From an uncultured Prevotellaceae bacterium (GTDB taxonomy: Bacteria > Bacteroidota > Bacteroidia > Bacteroidales > Bacteroidaceae): DNA of 64,000 nucleotides. The notes below the pieces were generated by a model. It searched no databases and was not told the DNA's origin. It worked only from the letters and a program-made list of their open reading frames with translations. Positions 26,201 through 34,461 of the stretch are shown here, piece after piece (position 1 is the stretch's first letter; each line of letters begins with the position of its first letter). The translations under genes and the position numbers were made by a program. The stretch is taken from assembly GCA_900316355.1 (NCBI GenBank), contig ONCQ01000003.1, positions 92,321 to 156,320 on the forward strand, read 5' to 3'.

Positions 26201-26359
26201 GCCGTTGTTGGCATTGGCTTTCTCTTTCACTGTGGCACCTGGCAATCCCTCGCCAAGGTCGTCAAGCACAGTGCCTTGAACTTCGACTTGCTGTGCCCAC
26301 AGCGTGGTGCCAGCAAGGATGAGCACGAGACCCATCAGTAATCGTCTAAGTTTTTGCAT
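23225..26359 (-). CDS. susC: SusC/RagA family TonB-dependent outer-membrane transporter
   Basis: A 1044-residue TonB-dependent receptor with a signal peptide (to about residue 22), an N-terminal carboxypeptidase-regulatory-like domain ('VQGTVLDDLGEGLPGATVKEK'), TonB box region 'LNEVVVTGYTVQRKADLTGA' at about 103-122, the plug ('VRIRGEGTLNAGLDPLYIIDGV') and a ~800-residue beta-barrel ending in the aromatic-rich strand 'NYPIPLNLTFGLNVTL'. It is the first gene of the fructan operon and would import oligofructose. No STN domain is present, so it is not an anti-sigma-linked transducer. Regulation is expected through the dyad at 26441-26493. Confidence 0.96.
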   Translation of the reverse strand: MQKLRRLLMGLVLILAGTTLWAQQVEVQGTVLDDLGEGLPGATVKEKANANNGTLTDMDGKFKLKVDKGAVLVISFMGFDTQEVEAKEGMVVTMGEAASDLNEVVVTGYTVQRKADLTGAVSVVNVGEIAKQNENNPMKALQGRVPGMNISADGNLSGAATVRIRGEGTLNAGLDPLYIIDGVPTTAGMHELNGNDIESIQVLKDAASASIYGSRAANGVIIITTKKGKEGKVKVNFDASIAASLYNKKVETMNAQQWGQAFWQASVNDGKNPNNNALGYQYDWGYDQNGIPVLNSMSMSMFLDDNATVRSADTRWFDEVTRTGFVQQYNLSVSNGGEKGNSFFSVGYYGNQGTIRDSKFNRLSARANSDYKLFDGKVVIGENFSINRTRGVDAPGNILANALQFNPNFPIYAENGEFAQALGSYSERENPMSILYNNKDNEYTMWRMFGDAHISITPVKNLTFRSTLGMDYSQKEQRFFTYPILNGKKKRTDTAAESKQEHWMRWMWNAIATYNLEIGRHRADAMVGMEVNRENYKMNSAKRYDLSILNTDYMWPSAGSGRQEALGFGNGYSLVSFFGKVNYTYADRYMASVTVRHDGSSRFGKNNKYGTFPSVSAGWRLTQEKFMSWSESWLDDFKVRYSWGQTGNQAIDNEARYTLYKAVVSTGLWETGDSGSSYDIAGTNGGQQLSNGYVRKQIGNENIKWETTTQHNVGFDFAVLRNELYGSFDWFHKLTSDVLIPMEGIASMGEGAVQWVNAGEVKNKGWELSLGYRHKLDCGFSWDITGNISRYTNEITKLPETVIANGKFGGNSKLSVVGHAKGSIVGYVADGLFKSQEEIDNHALQENAGLGRIRWKDVNGDGRITEDDQDWIYDPTPKFTWGLNIYLQYKNFDFTMFWQGVQGVNANYDQVRLMKTQTDLWASSHDACNVPYLNKGVRVLDAWTPSNPDSNIPAMTLADLNQEGRVSSYYVENGSFAKMRTIQLGYNAPKKFTDKLHFDRLRVYISAQNLLTIKSKKFSGVDPENPGFNYPIPLNLTFGLNVTL

Positions 26360-26398
26360 GTTTTTTAATTAGTTTATGAAGTTTGCGATAAAGACTGC

Positions 26399-26408
26399 CG
26401 CAAAGTTC
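26399..26408 (-). promoter_or_regulatory. Probable -7 box of the susC promoter
   Basis: The minus strand reads GAACTTTGC, a one-mismatch form of TAnnTTTG, about 40 nt before the susC ATG. No good TTTG element lies at the expected distance, which fits an activator-dependent promoter. Confidence 0.5.
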
Positions 26409-26440
26409 GCAACTTATTAATAACATACATAAAAAGAATC

Positions 26441-26493
26441 GTTCATCTGCTTGGATATTTGTTTCGATGCAACAAATATGCAAGAGTATGAAC
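26441..26493. promoter_or_regulatory. Large dyad upstream of susC, candidate operator
   Basis: GTTCAT, 8 nt, ATATTTGTT, 7 nt, AACAAATAT, 8 nt, ATGAAC: a fully symmetric 53-bp two-step dyad. It lies between the regulator's stop and the susC promoter, centred about 75 nt upstream of the predicted start point. Its size fits a dimeric AraC-type activator contacting two major-groove pairs. Confidence 0.65.
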
Positions 26494-26526
26494 GAAATTT
26501 AATTCATAATGTATGTGTATCGTGAA

Positions 26527-28143
26527 TTATGCACTGACCTTACTTCTCACCTCTCCGGGCACGATTCCAAACTTATCCTTGAAGCATTTGGTGAAATAGG
26601 CAGGTGCCGAGAAACCTACGGCGTATGCCACTTCGGAAACGGTCTTGTCTGTAGTGAGCAACAGTTGATAGCCTCGGTTGAGGCGAGCGGTACGCAGCAG
26701 TTCCACGGGCGAACTGCCCGTTATAGCTTTCACCTTTCTGTAGAGTTGTACGCGGCTCAGGTTCATGTCGGCAGCCAAATCCTCTACGCTCAGCTCACTG
26801 TTGCTCATGTTGCGCTCCACGACTTCGCGGAAAAGATTGATGAAAGGTGAGGCATCTGAAAGCTTAGAGCCCGGGGGCTCATCTGTTTCAGATGGCAATG
26901 TTCCCTCAATGACCTGTTTTGCTGGAGCACTTGACGCTTCAGGAGCAGAGATGCAGGTGGGAGGATCGGGGGAGTTATCCATATTCCACAAGTTGTTCAG
27001 CACTCTTTCGCGACGGATATTCACCTGCCCACGGTGGTACAAATAGAAAAGGACAATGGCTATGAGCAGCAGGACAATGACACCACATGCCAGCACGGTG
27101 ATGGTCTTTTGTGCAGAGAGTTCTTTCAGATAGTGGCTGGCCAAGAGTTGCATGCGTTCGAGGCGTTGTGAACGTCGTACAACTTCTTCGCTTTCAAGGT
27201 AAAGCACATTGGCATTCTCATGGGTCACGAGAGCAGATGTCAGCAACGTTTCCTTTTTATAGGTTTTCCCTTCCAGTATCTCCAAAGCCAATTGAAGCAA
27301 CAGGTCTCCACGCGTGGGATATATATATGATGCTGTCAGCAGTGAATCCCGCACTTGGCAGATACCGCCATCCTCACCTGGCAAGCCGTCGATGCCACAG
27401 AAAAGCGGTAGTATATCCTTCTGCCCCTGAGAAGAAGCATTCCTTGCTACCTGCTCTTCAAATGCCCTGCGTGCTCCCATGGCTGTGCGGTCATTGTGCC
27501 CAAAGACGACATCTATAGACATACCATGAACGGATGTACCATTTAACCATCGTTTGGTGGCCTCGTATGCTGTCATCTCGGTCCAGTCGCCGTGCAGAGT
27601 TGCCACGACCTTAATATCCGGATAACGGGTGATAGCATCGTGAAACCCTCTATGGCGTTCCAGGGCTGGTGAAGATCCCTTGAGTCCCATCACCTCCATG
27701 ATATTCCCCTGTCCGCCAAGCTGGACAGCCATGTATTCACCCATCTGTCGCCCCATCTCATAATTGTCTGCACTGACAAATGCCGTGAACTTGTGCGAAT
27801 CCGTTTTCCGCTCAAAGACAATGACAGGAATGCCGCTGTCGTAGGCTCTGTCAATAGCGGATGATATATTCTGCATTTGGTTAGGTGCCACTATAAGTAG
27901 GTCAATGCCACAAGCCACGAGGCTGTCAATCTGCTGAATCTGTCGGCGACTGTCATCATGCGCAGTGGCAAAAGACAGCCTGACATCATCGCGAAAGTGC
28001 GCTTCGAGCTTCATCTCTTCATTCTGCCAGTCGCGCCAGATATCTTCTGAGCACTGTGAGACTCCGATATGCCAATGGGGGGTGTCTGCCATGCAACCAC
28101 ACAGCAGTAACGAATATAATAGAATGAATCTATATGGCTTCAT
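26527..28143 (-). CDS. Membrane regulator: periplasmic sugar-binding domain, membrane helix, AraC domain
   Basis: A 538-residue protein from the ATG at 28143. Residues 1-17 form a lipoprotein-like or signal-anchor sequence (LLLCGC). Residues ~24-305 are a type-I periplasmic sugar-binding domain ('GIDLLIVAPNQMQNISSAI', 'VFGHNDRTAMGARRAF', 'LFCGIDGLPGEDGG'). A single membrane helix follows at about 348-370, a Pro/Ser-rich linker at 371-433 and an AraC/HTCS-type DNA-binding domain at 434-530 ('LSVEDLAADMNLSRVQLYRK', 'TVSEVAYAVGFSAPAYFTKC'). Histidine-kinase and receiver domains, present in classical hybrid two-component fructan sensors with the same input domain, are absent. It probably senses fructose in the periplasm and directly controls the adjacent susC operon. 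The transcript leader is very short (about 12 nt). Confidence 0.88.
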   Translation of the reverse strand: MKPYRFILLYSLLLCGCMADTPHWHIGVSQCSEDIWRDWQNEEMKLEAHFRDDVRLSFATAHDDSRRQIQQIDSLVACGIDLLIVAPNQMQNISSAIDRAYDSGIPVIVFERKTDSHKFTAFVSADNYEMGRQMGEYMAVQLGGQGNIMEVMGLKGSSPALERHRGFHDAITRYPDIKVVATLHGDWTEMTAYEATKRWLNGTSVHGMSIDVVFGHNDRTAMGARRAFEEQVARNASSQGQKDILPLFCGIDGLPGEDGGICQVRDSLLTASYIYPTRGDLLLQLALEILEGKTYKKETLLTSALVTHENANVLYLESEEVVRRSQRLERMQLLASHYLKELSAQKTITVLACGVIVLLLIAIVLFYLYHRGQVNIRRERVLNNLWNMDNSPDPPTCISAPEASSAPAKQVIEGTLPSETDEPPGSKLSDASPFINLFREVVERNMSNSELSVEDLAADMNLSRVQLYRKVKAITGSSPVELLRTARLNRGYQLLLTTDKTVSEVAYAVGFSAPAYFTKCFKDKFGIVPGEVRSKVSA

Positions 28144-28161
28144 AATTACCGATTTCTGTGG

Positions 28162-28169
28162 CAAAAGTA
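28162..28169 (-). promoter_or_regulatory. -7 box of the regulator promoter
   Basis: Minus strand TACTTTTG matches TAnnTTTG. A TTTG lies about 22 nt further upstream. The start point would be only about a dozen bases before the ATG at 28143. Confidence 0.6.
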
Positions 28170-28308
28170 CAAAAAATTATTCGATATCCTCCAAAAGTAA
28201 TCAGAATAATCATGTTACGACGTTATTTTTCTACTGAACAATGGGACTTATCTTTGGCGGGCTTGCGTTCTGTTAAACATTAGGTATTCAACCTTCAAAT
28301 ACCCCGCT

Positions 28309-28350
28309 TTACTTCGCCAGCACCTTGCGGGTAGAGCCGTCAGAAGAATG
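28309..28350 (-). pseudogene. Ghost of a T9SS-like C-terminal tail
   Basis: The minus strand encodes HSSDGSTRKVLAK followed by a stop, nearly the same as the final residues of the giant surface protein at 5010 (RSADGTTRKVLMK). Nothing of the rest of the gene remains. It is embedded in dispersed repeats, so a tail-bearing surface protein gene has been lost here. The remaining sequence of the gap 28144-28505 is repeat copies only. Confidence 0.7.
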
Positions 28351-28357
28351 CATCCAC

Positions 28358-28432
28358 CGCACAGGTCACCACTTCGTGTGCTCTCTTGTGCGGTGTGCGC
28401 ATGAAATTTGTTAAGAAATCTTTAATTTGAGG
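28358..28432 (+). repeat. Dispersed repeat, full copy with hairpin head
   Basis: Nearly identical to 13208-13282: CGCACAGGTCACCACTTCGT, then TGTGCGGTGTGCGCATGAAA, then TTGTTAAGAAATCTTTAATT. The related GGGCTTGCGTTCTGTTAA block lies about 100 bp before it (28259-28276), not after it. Confidence 0.85.
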
Positions 28433-28505
28433 GCGCCGGTGATGTTGGTTTTGCAGTGCCTGTGGTGTTGCTTTTTGCAGTGAGGGGATGATTTTTGGCG
28501 CGTTG

Positions 28506-28537
28506 TTTGGCCGCGTTGCGGGGAAACGCTATCTTTG
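28506..28537 (+). promoter_or_regulatory. Promoter of sufB
   Basis: TTTG (28506-28509), 20-nt spacer, TATCTTTG (28530-28537). The element TTTGGCCGCGT also heads the tdk promoter at 61241. Confidence 0.75.
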
Positions 28538-28561
28538 CACCCGAAAAATGCGAATGCACAC

Positions 28562-30025
28562 ATGAGTAAGACAGAAGAAAAGAATGAATATGTGCGCTCG
28601 GTGGCCGATAAATCCTACGAGTTCGGCTTCACGACAGACATCGAGACGGAGGTCATCGACCGCGGTCTCACAGAGGATACCGTGCGCCTGATATCCGCGA
28701 AGAAGGGGGAACCGGAGTGGTTGCTGGAGTTCCGCCTGAAGGCGTTCCGCTACTGGCAGACACAGGAGCAGCCGACATGGGGCCATCTGCAGATGCCCGA
28801 CATCGACTATCAGGCTATCTCCTACTATGCCGACCCCACAGCGGCGAAGAAGAAGGAGGGCCCCAAGAGCGTTGATGATATCGACCCTGAGCTGATGAAG
28901 ACGTTCGACAAGCTGGGCATTCCGCTGGAAGAACGCCTGGCGCTGAGCGGCACGGCAGTGGATGCGGTGATGGACAGCGTGTCGGTGAAGACCACGTTCC
29001 GCGAGAAGCTGGCCGCGATGGGCATCATCTTCTGCAGCATCAGCGAGGCTGTGCGCGAACATCCGGAGCTGGTGAGGAAGTACCTCGGCTCGGTCGTTCC
29101 CTACCGCGACAATTTCTTTGCTGCCCTGAACAGCGCCGTGTTCTCCGACGGCTCGTTTGTGTATATCCCCAAAGGCGTGCGCTGTCCCATGGAACTCTCC
29201 ACCTACTTCCGCATCAACGCCCAGGGCACGGGGCAGTTCGAGCGCACGCTCATCGTGTGCGACGAGGATGCCTACGTGAGCTACCTCGAAGGCTGCACGG
29301 CACCCATGCGCGATGAGAACCAGCTGCATGCAGCCATCGTGGAGATTGTCGTGGAGAACCGTGCTGAGGTGAAGTACTCGACGGTGCAGAACTGGTACCC
29401 GGGCGACAAGGAGGGCAAGGGCGGCGTGCTGAACCTCGTGACGAAGCGCGGGTTGCTGCGCGGCGAGAACAGCAAACTGTCATGGACGCAGGTGGAGACG
29501 GGCTCGGCCATCACCTGGAAATATCCCTCGTGTGTGCTCGCCGGCGAAGGTTCGCAGGCTGAGTTCTACAGCGTCGCCGTCACCAACAACTACCAGCAGG
29601 CGGACACTGGCACGAAGATGATACACCTGGCACCCCGCACGCGCTCCACGATTATCTCGAAGGGCATCAGCGCCGGACGCTCGCAGAACTCGTACCGCGG
29701 TCTGGTGCGCGTGGCACCGAAGGCTGAGGGTGCCCGCAACTATTCCAGCTGCGACAGCCTGCTGCTGAGCAGCACCTGCGGCGCCCACACCTTCCCCTAC
29801 ATGGACATCCAGAACCCGTCGGCCATCGTGGAGCACGAGGCCACCACGTCGAAGATCAGCGAGGACCAGCTCTTCTACTGCCAGCAGCGCGGCATCCCGC
29901 AGGAGGATGCCGTGGGCCTCATCGTGAACGGCTATGCCAAGGATGTGCTGAACAAGCTGCCCATGGAGTTTGCCGTGGAGGCGCAGAAGCTCCTCGCCGT
30001 GTCCTTGGAGAACACGGTCGGCTGA
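28562..30025 (+). CDS. sufB: SufB, Fe-S cluster scaffold subunit
   Basis: A 487-residue SufB starting at [13 protein letters not shown]. The longer frame from 28535 adds residues upstream of all homology. SufB with SufC and SufD assembles Fe-S clusters on a scaffold supplied with sulfur by SufS/SufE. Family landmarks: '[13 protein letters not shown]', '[17 protein letters not shown]', '[20 protein letters not shown]' and the C-terminal '[20 protein letters not shown]'. It has its own promoter and is followed at once by a strong terminator and a convergent gene, so sufC, sufD and sufS are not cotranscribed here and must lie elsewhere if present. Confidence 0.95.
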   Translation: MSKTEEKNEYVRSVADKSYEFGFTTDIETEVIDRGLTEDTVRLISAKKGEPEWLLEFRLKAFRYWQTQEQPTWGHLQMPDIDYQAISYYADPTAAKKKEGPKSVDDIDPELMKTFDKLGIPLEERLALSGTAVDAVMDSVSVKTTFREKLAAMGIIFCSISEAVREHPELVRKYLGSVVPYRDNFFAALNSAVFSDGSFVYIPKGVRCPMELSTYFRINAQGTGQFERTLIVCDEDAYVSYLEGCTAPMRDENQLHAAIVEIVVENRAEVKYSTVQNWYPGDKEGKGGVLNLVTKRGLLRGENSKLSWTQVETGSAITWKYPSCVLAGEGSQAEFYSVAVTNNYQQADTGTKMIHLAPRTRSTIISKGISAGRSQNSYRGLVRVAPKAEGARNYSSCDSLLLSSTCGAHTFPYMDIQNPSAIVEHEATTSKISEDQLFYCQQRGIPQEDAVGLIVNGYAKDVLNKLPMEFAVEAQKLLAVSLENTVG

Positions 30026-30052
30026 CCCCGCATACATATCTCTATAACGTCA

Positions 30053-30086
30053 TCGCCCCGACCTGCATCCAGGCCGGGGCGACGGT
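30053..30086 (+). terminator. Terminator between sufB and the M16 peptidase
   Basis: CGCCCCG-A-CCTG, loop CATC, CAGG-C-CGGGGCG forms a long GC-rich hairpin with one internal mismatch between convergent genes. It probably works in both directions. Confidence 0.8.
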
Positions 30087-30107
30087 TATATGTGGGGAAT
30101 GTTGTCC

Positions 30108-32933
30108 TTATTGCTCGGGCTCCATGACCACGCGGCAGCGGTTGCCGTTCTTAAGGATGGTCTGGGCCATGGCCTTGATGTCGGCGTTGGTGATGCCGCT
30201 GATGACGGCTTCGTAGTCCTTGCTGGAGTCGTAGTCGCGGCGCAGGATGCCTGCGATGCGACTCATCCAGTAGCCATTCTCGCGCTGGTTCTGTGCGAAG
30301 GTCTTGAGCATGTACTCCTTGGCCTTGCTGATGCTCTCATCGCTGGGGCCGTTGGCGGCGATGTCCTCCACGACATCCTGTACAATCTGCAGGCAGGTGT
30401 CTGTCATCTCGGGCTTCAAGGGGAAGGCAGCCTGAAGGATGTAGTAGGTCTTGTCATCCGGCATGCGTGTGACGTCGCCGTTGGCGCTGGTGCTGTAGGC
30501 TGCGCCGAGTTCCTCGCGGATCTTCTTGAGATAGACCTCTGCCACGCAGGTGCCGAGGATGCTCATGAGAGCCTCGTTCTTGACGGAGAGTTCGATGGGG
30601 CCTGTCCAAGTGCTGATGATGAAGCTCTGGGGCGTCTGCATCTTCTTCTGATAGCGGTTGGTGATGTCGCCGGTGACGAAGTTCAGACCCGGGTCAACGG
30701 CTTTGTCGTTGCGCTTGACGGTGGGCAGGGTGGCCAGATACTGGGCTGCGAGCTCACGGATCTGTGCTTCATCAACGTTACCGATGAAGAGGAAGGTGAA
30801 GTCGGAGGCGTCGGCAAAGCGGTCGGCCCACATCTGTAGGATGCGGTCGTAGTTGACCTGATCGACTTCTGCCTCTGTCATGGGGGTGATGCGCGGGTTA
30901 TGGCCGTACATCGTGGCCTGAATGCTGTCGCTGAGGCTGGCCATGGGGTCGAGGCTCTTGTTGCGGAGTGACTCGCGCAGGCTTGCGAGGTAGGAGCCCA
31001 CGGCCTCTTCGTCCTTCTCGCGGGGGAGGAAGGTCATATAGATGAGCTCGAAGAGCGTCTGGAGGTCTTTCTTAGAGCTGAAGCCTGAGAAGGTCTCGTT
31101 GCGGAAGTCCACGTTGGCAGAGCTGCGTACGTTCTTGCCGGCGAGGGCTTTGCTGAGCTCTACGGATGTGAAGCCGCCAATCTTGCTGTGGCCCATGACC
31201 TCGTCGAAGGCACTGAGGTTGATGCGCTCGTTGGCAGAGTAGCGTCCCATACCGCCTTCGCTCCATGCCATCATGCGGATTTCATCGTCCTTGTAGTCGG
31301 TTTGCTTCATGACGACCTTGACGCCGTTGCTGAGAGTGAGGACCTTGGAGTCGAAGGGCCCTGCGGCTTCCTTCTTTACCTTGCCGGGCTTGGGCAGTGT
31401 CGCGATGAGCGGACCTGTCTTGACATTGTCTTCCCAGGCGGTGAGCTGTTGCTGCTGTGCAGCGTGGATGGCGCTGAGGAGCATCTGCTCGGCAGGAATC
31501 TCAAGGCCTTCCTTCTCGGGGTTGATGCAGAGGACTACGAGGTTGGTGTCGGTGCGTGTAACATACTCGTTGATCATGCTGTTGAAGGCCTCCACGGGGA
31601 GCTGCGGCAGCATCATCTTCATCATCTGGTATTCCACTTCGATGCCGGGGATGGCCTCGTTGTTGAGGAAGGAGCGGTAGTACTCGTGGGCATAGCCCTT
31701 GGACTTCTGCTTGTTGCGGTTGTTGTAGAGCTGCTCGAAGTTGCTGATGGTCTCGGCAACGGCACGGTCTATCTCACCCTTGGTGAATCCGAACTGGTCG
31801 GCGCGATAGACCTCAGCCATGACGGCCTGAATGGCTTCCTCTACGCGACCTTCCTTGGGCATGACATTGATGTTGAAAGCGCCTGTCACCTTCGATGACA
31901 GCAGGAAGGCGCCGTCATCTACGCTGGCACCCTTGAAGGGACATTCGGGCTTCAAGGACAGCTCGTTGAGGCGCTGGTTGAGGACATGGCAGGCAGTGTT
32001 GGTGAGGACGTTGGAGAGGTAGGCAGCCAGCGTGTTGCGGATGCTGTCGGGGATGGCCTCGTGCTTCATGGAGATGAGCACCATCTGCGAGGTCACCTCG
32101 GGGTCTTTGTCGCTCACGACAACGGCTTCGGTGTTGTCGGGCACGCTGTAGTACTCGCGCTTGGCGACGGGCTGCTGTAGCTGGATGGGCGAGAAGAGTT
32201 TCTGAATCTTACCCTCGATGGCATCGACATCCACGTCGCCCACGACGATGATGCCCTGCAGGTCGGGGCGGTACCATTTGTGGTAGTAGGCGCGCAGGGT
32301 GTCGTAAGGGCACTCATCGACGACCTCCATGAGACCGATGGGGAAGCGGCGGCCGTAGCGGCTGTCGGACATCAGCTTCTCGAGGTGCTTGACGAGGATG
32401 CGTGTCATGCCGGTGTTACGCATGCGCCATTCGCCGTGGATGACACCGCGCTCCTTGTCGATTTCCTTGCCGTCGAGTGTCAGGTCGTGGCTCCAGTCAT
32501 GCAGGATGAGCAGGCAGGAGTCGATGGCCCCTTCGCGTGCGGGCACGTGGTCGATATTATAAACGGTTTCCTCGACGCTGGTGTAGGCATTGAGCTGTGC
32601 ACCGAACTTCACACCGATGCTCTCAAGGTAGTTGACGAGAGAGCTGTCGGGGAAGTGGGTGGTGCCGTTGAAGCACATGTGCTCCAGGAAGTGTGCGAGG
32701 CCGCGCTGGCTCTCTTCCTCCTGGATGGAGCCCACTTTCTGTGCGATGTAGAAGAAGGCCTGATCCTTGGGCTCTTCGTTGTGGCGGATGTAGTAGGTCA
32801 GACCGTTGTCCAGACGGCCGATGCGGACCTGCGGATCTACGGGCAGAGGCTGCATCATTTGCTCCATCTGTGCCGAGGCGTTGAGAGCCGTGGTGGCAAG
32901 AAAGAGCGTGAGAAAAATGTTCTTTAGTTTCAT
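30108..32933 (-). CDS. M16 family zinc metallopeptidase, periplasmic
   Basis: A 941-residue insulinase/pitrilysin-type peptidase with a signal peptide (residues 1-21, ...NASAQ). The inverted zinc motif HFLEH is at 81-85, with the downstream glutamate in 'EIDKERGVIHGEW' around residue 161. Two homologous halves are visible: the active N-terminal half, and a C-terminal half with 'VLTSNGVKVV'-like restart at about 540 lacking HxxEH. It should degrade peptides in the periplasm or at the surface. It lies 18 nt after folK and may be the last gene of the ftsX-folK operon. Substrate is unknown. Confidence 0.92.
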   Translation of the reverse strand: MKLKNIFLTLFLATTALNASAQMEQMMQPLPVDPQVRIGRLDNGLTYYIRHNEEPKDQAFFYIAQKVGSIQEEESQRGLAHFLEHMCFNGTTHFPDSSLVNYLESIGVKFGAQLNAYTSVEETVYNIDHVPAREGAIDSCLLILHDWSHDLTLDGKEIDKERGVIHGEWRMRNTGMTRILVKHLEKLMSDSRYGRRFPIGLMEVVDECPYDTLRAYYHKWYRPDLQGIIVVGDVDVDAIEGKIQKLFSPIQLQQPVAKREYYSVPDNTEAVVVSDKDPEVTSQMVLISMKHEAIPDSIRNTLAAYLSNVLTNTACHVLNQRLNELSLKPECPFKGASVDDGAFLLSSKVTGAFNINVMPKEGRVEEAIQAVMAEVYRADQFGFTKGEIDRAVAETISNFEQLYNNRNKQKSKGYAHEYYRSFLNNEAIPGIEVEYQMMKMMLPQLPVEAFNSMINEYVTRTDTNLVVLCINPEKEGLEIPAEQMLLSAIHAAQQQQLTAWEDNVKTGPLIATLPKPGKVKKEAAGPFDSKVLTLSNGVKVVMKQTDYKDDEIRMMAWSEGGMGRYSANERINLSAFDEVMGHSKIGGFTSVELSKALAGKNVRSSANVDFRNETFSGFSSKKDLQTLFELIYMTFLPREKDEEAVGSYLASLRESLRNKSLDPMASLSDSIQATMYGHNPRITPMTEAEVDQVNYDRILQMWADRFADASDFTFLFIGNVDEAQIRELAAQYLATLPTVKRNDKAVDPGLNFVTGDITNRYQKKMQTPQSFIISTWTGPIELSVKNEALMSILGTCVAEVYLKKIREELGAAYSTSANGDVTRMPDDKTYYILQAAFPLKPEMTDTCLQIVQDVVEDIAANGPSDESISKAKEYMLKTFAQNQRENGYWMSRIAGILRRDYDSSKDYEAVISGITNADIKAMAQTILKNGNRCRVVMEPEQ

Positions 32934-32951
32934 GTGATTGTTTATAAATGG

Positions 32952-33365
32952 TTAATGGTTCATGATTTCGTTCAGGGGACGCATGACGAAGTCGCGCTCG
33001 TGCATCAGGGGATGCGGTATCTTGAGGTCGGGTTCGTCGATGACGGCGTCGCCGTAGAGGAGGATGTCGATGTCGATAGGACGGTCGGCGTAAGTGCCGT
33101 TGCTCTTCTGACGGCGTCCCAGCTGACGTTCGATGTCCTGTGTGACCGTCAGCAACTCACGCGGTGAGAGAGTGGTGCGGAACAGAGCCACGGCGTTGAG
33201 GAAGGGATGTTCGGAGACGAAGCCCCACGGCGCGGTCTCGATGAATGAGGAACAGCGCACCAGACGCCCCACACGCTGCGTCAGCAACTCGATGGCGGCA
33301 AGGAGTTGCGCATGGCGGTCGCCCAGGTTACTGCCTAAGCCGAGATAGACGTCAGTGAGTTGCAT
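32952..33365 (-). CDS. folK: FolK, hydroxymethyldihydropterin pyrophosphokinase
   Basis: A 137-residue HPPK that transfers pyrophosphate from ATP to 6-hydroxymethyl-7,8-dihydropterin in folate synthesis. Motifs: 'VYLGLGSNLGDR' start, 'SSFIETAPWGF', 'ERQLGRRQKSNGTYADRPIDIDILLYGD' containing the Mg-binding D-x-D, and 'PHPLMHERDFVM'. The ATG at 33365 is chosen; the longer frame from 33488 overlaps queA and lacks homology. It follows queA by 11 nt. Confidence 0.95.
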   Translation of the reverse strand: MQLTDVYLGLGSNLGDRHAQLLAAIELLTQRVGRLVRCSSFIETAPWGFVSEHPFLNAVALFRTTLSPRELLTVTQDIERQLGRRQKSNGTYADRPIDIDILLYGDAVIDEPDLKIPHPLMHERDFVMRPLNEIMNH

Positions 33366-33376
33366 GAATGGCGGAA

Positions 33377-34441
33377 TTAGTCGTTGAGGATGAGCATGGC
33401 ATCGCCGTAGGTGCCGAAGCGGTAGCGGTGGTCGCGGACAGCCTCCTTGTACGCTTTCATGACGAGGTCGTAGTCGCCGAAGGCGCACGCGATCATCAGC
33501 AGCGTGGAGTAGGGCATGTAGAAGTTGGCGACCATGGCGGTGGCGATGCTGAAGTTATAGGGCGGATAGATGAACTTGTTGGTCCATCCGTCGAACTCCT
33601 TCAGCCGCAGGTCGGCACCCACGGCCGTCTCCAAGGCTCGCTGCACGGTGGTGCCCACGGCGCAAATCTTATGGCCGGTGTCCTTGGCTCTGTTGACGAT
33701 GCGGCAGGCTTCAGCGCCCACGTGCATCTCCTCGCTCTCCATCTTGTGCTTGGAGAGGTCTTCGACATCAATCTCGCGGAAGTTGCCGAGGCCGCAGTGT
33801 AGGGTGATGAAGGACATGTCGATGCCCTTGATCTCCATGCGCTTGAGCAGGTTCTTGGAGAAGTGTATGCCTGAGACGGGAGCCGTCACAGCGCCCTCGT
33901 TCTTGGCAAAGACGCACTGGAAGTTCTCGATGTCATCGGGGCGTGCCGGGCGCGTGATCATCTGGCGGGGCAGGGGAGCCTCACCGAGGGCGTAGAGGGC
34001 TTCCTTGAACTCCTCGTGGGGACCGTCGTAGAGGAAGCGCAGCGTGCGGCCGCGGCTGGTGGTGTTGTCGATGACCTCAGCGACCATGCTCTCGTCTTCG
34101 CCGAAGTAGAGTTTGTTGCCGATGCGTATCTTGCGGGCGGGTTCCACGAGGACATCCCACAGGCGCAGGTCGGGGTTGAGTTCGCGCAGCAGGAAGACCT
34201 CTATCTTGGCGCCCGTCTTTTCCTTGTTACCCTCCAGACGTGCGGGGAACACCTTGGTGTCGTTGAAGACGAAGACATCCTGATCGTCGAAGTAGTCGAT
34301 GATGTCATAGAAATGATCTCTGTGCTCGATGACACCGCTCTTGGTGTGCAACACCATCAGGCGGCATTCGTCGCGGAAGGGAGCGGGCTCCTGGGCGATA
34401 CGGTCGGTGTCGAGTTTGAACTTAAACTGTGATAATTTCAT
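33377..34441 (-). CDS. queA: QueA, tRNA preQ1(34) S-adenosylmethionine ribosyltransferase-isomerase
   Basis: A 354-residue QueA that converts 7-aminomethyl-7-deazaguanine in tRNA to epoxyqueuosine using the ribosyl part of SAM. Landmarks: '[20 protein letters not shown]', '[16 protein letters not shown]', '[15 protein letters not shown]' (family AAPTAGLHF region, changed to APVSGIHF) and 'FIYPPYNF', '[21 protein letters not shown]'. It sits between truB and folK as part of a conserved Bacteroidales operon. Confidence 0.94.
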   Translation of the reverse strand: MKLSQFKFKLDTDRIAQEPAPFRDECRLMVLHTKSGVIEHRDHFYDIIDYFDDQDVFVFNDTKVFPARLEGNKEKTGAKIEVFLLRELNPDLRLWDVLVEPARKIRIGNKLYFGEDESMVAEVIDNTTSRGRTLRFLYDGPHEEFKEALYALGEAPLPRQMITRPARPDDIENFQCVFAKNEGAVTAPVSGIHFSKNLLKRMEIKGIDMSFITLHCGLGNFREIDVEDLSKHKMESEEMHVGAEACRIVNRAKDTGHKICAVGTTVQRALETAVGADLRLKEFDGWTNKFIYPPYNFSIATAMVANFYMPYSTLLMIACAFGDYDLVMKAYKEAVRDHRYRFGTYGDAMLILND

Positions 34442-34461
34442 ATACGGTAAGTTTTATGTTT

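Noticed and set aside
28529..29329. Minus-strand ORF across sufB
   Set aside because: Shadow of sufB; no start region or homology.
33366..33488. N-terminal extension of folK
   Set aside because: Lies inside queA in another frame, rich in Arg/Pro; homology begins at the ATG at 33365.
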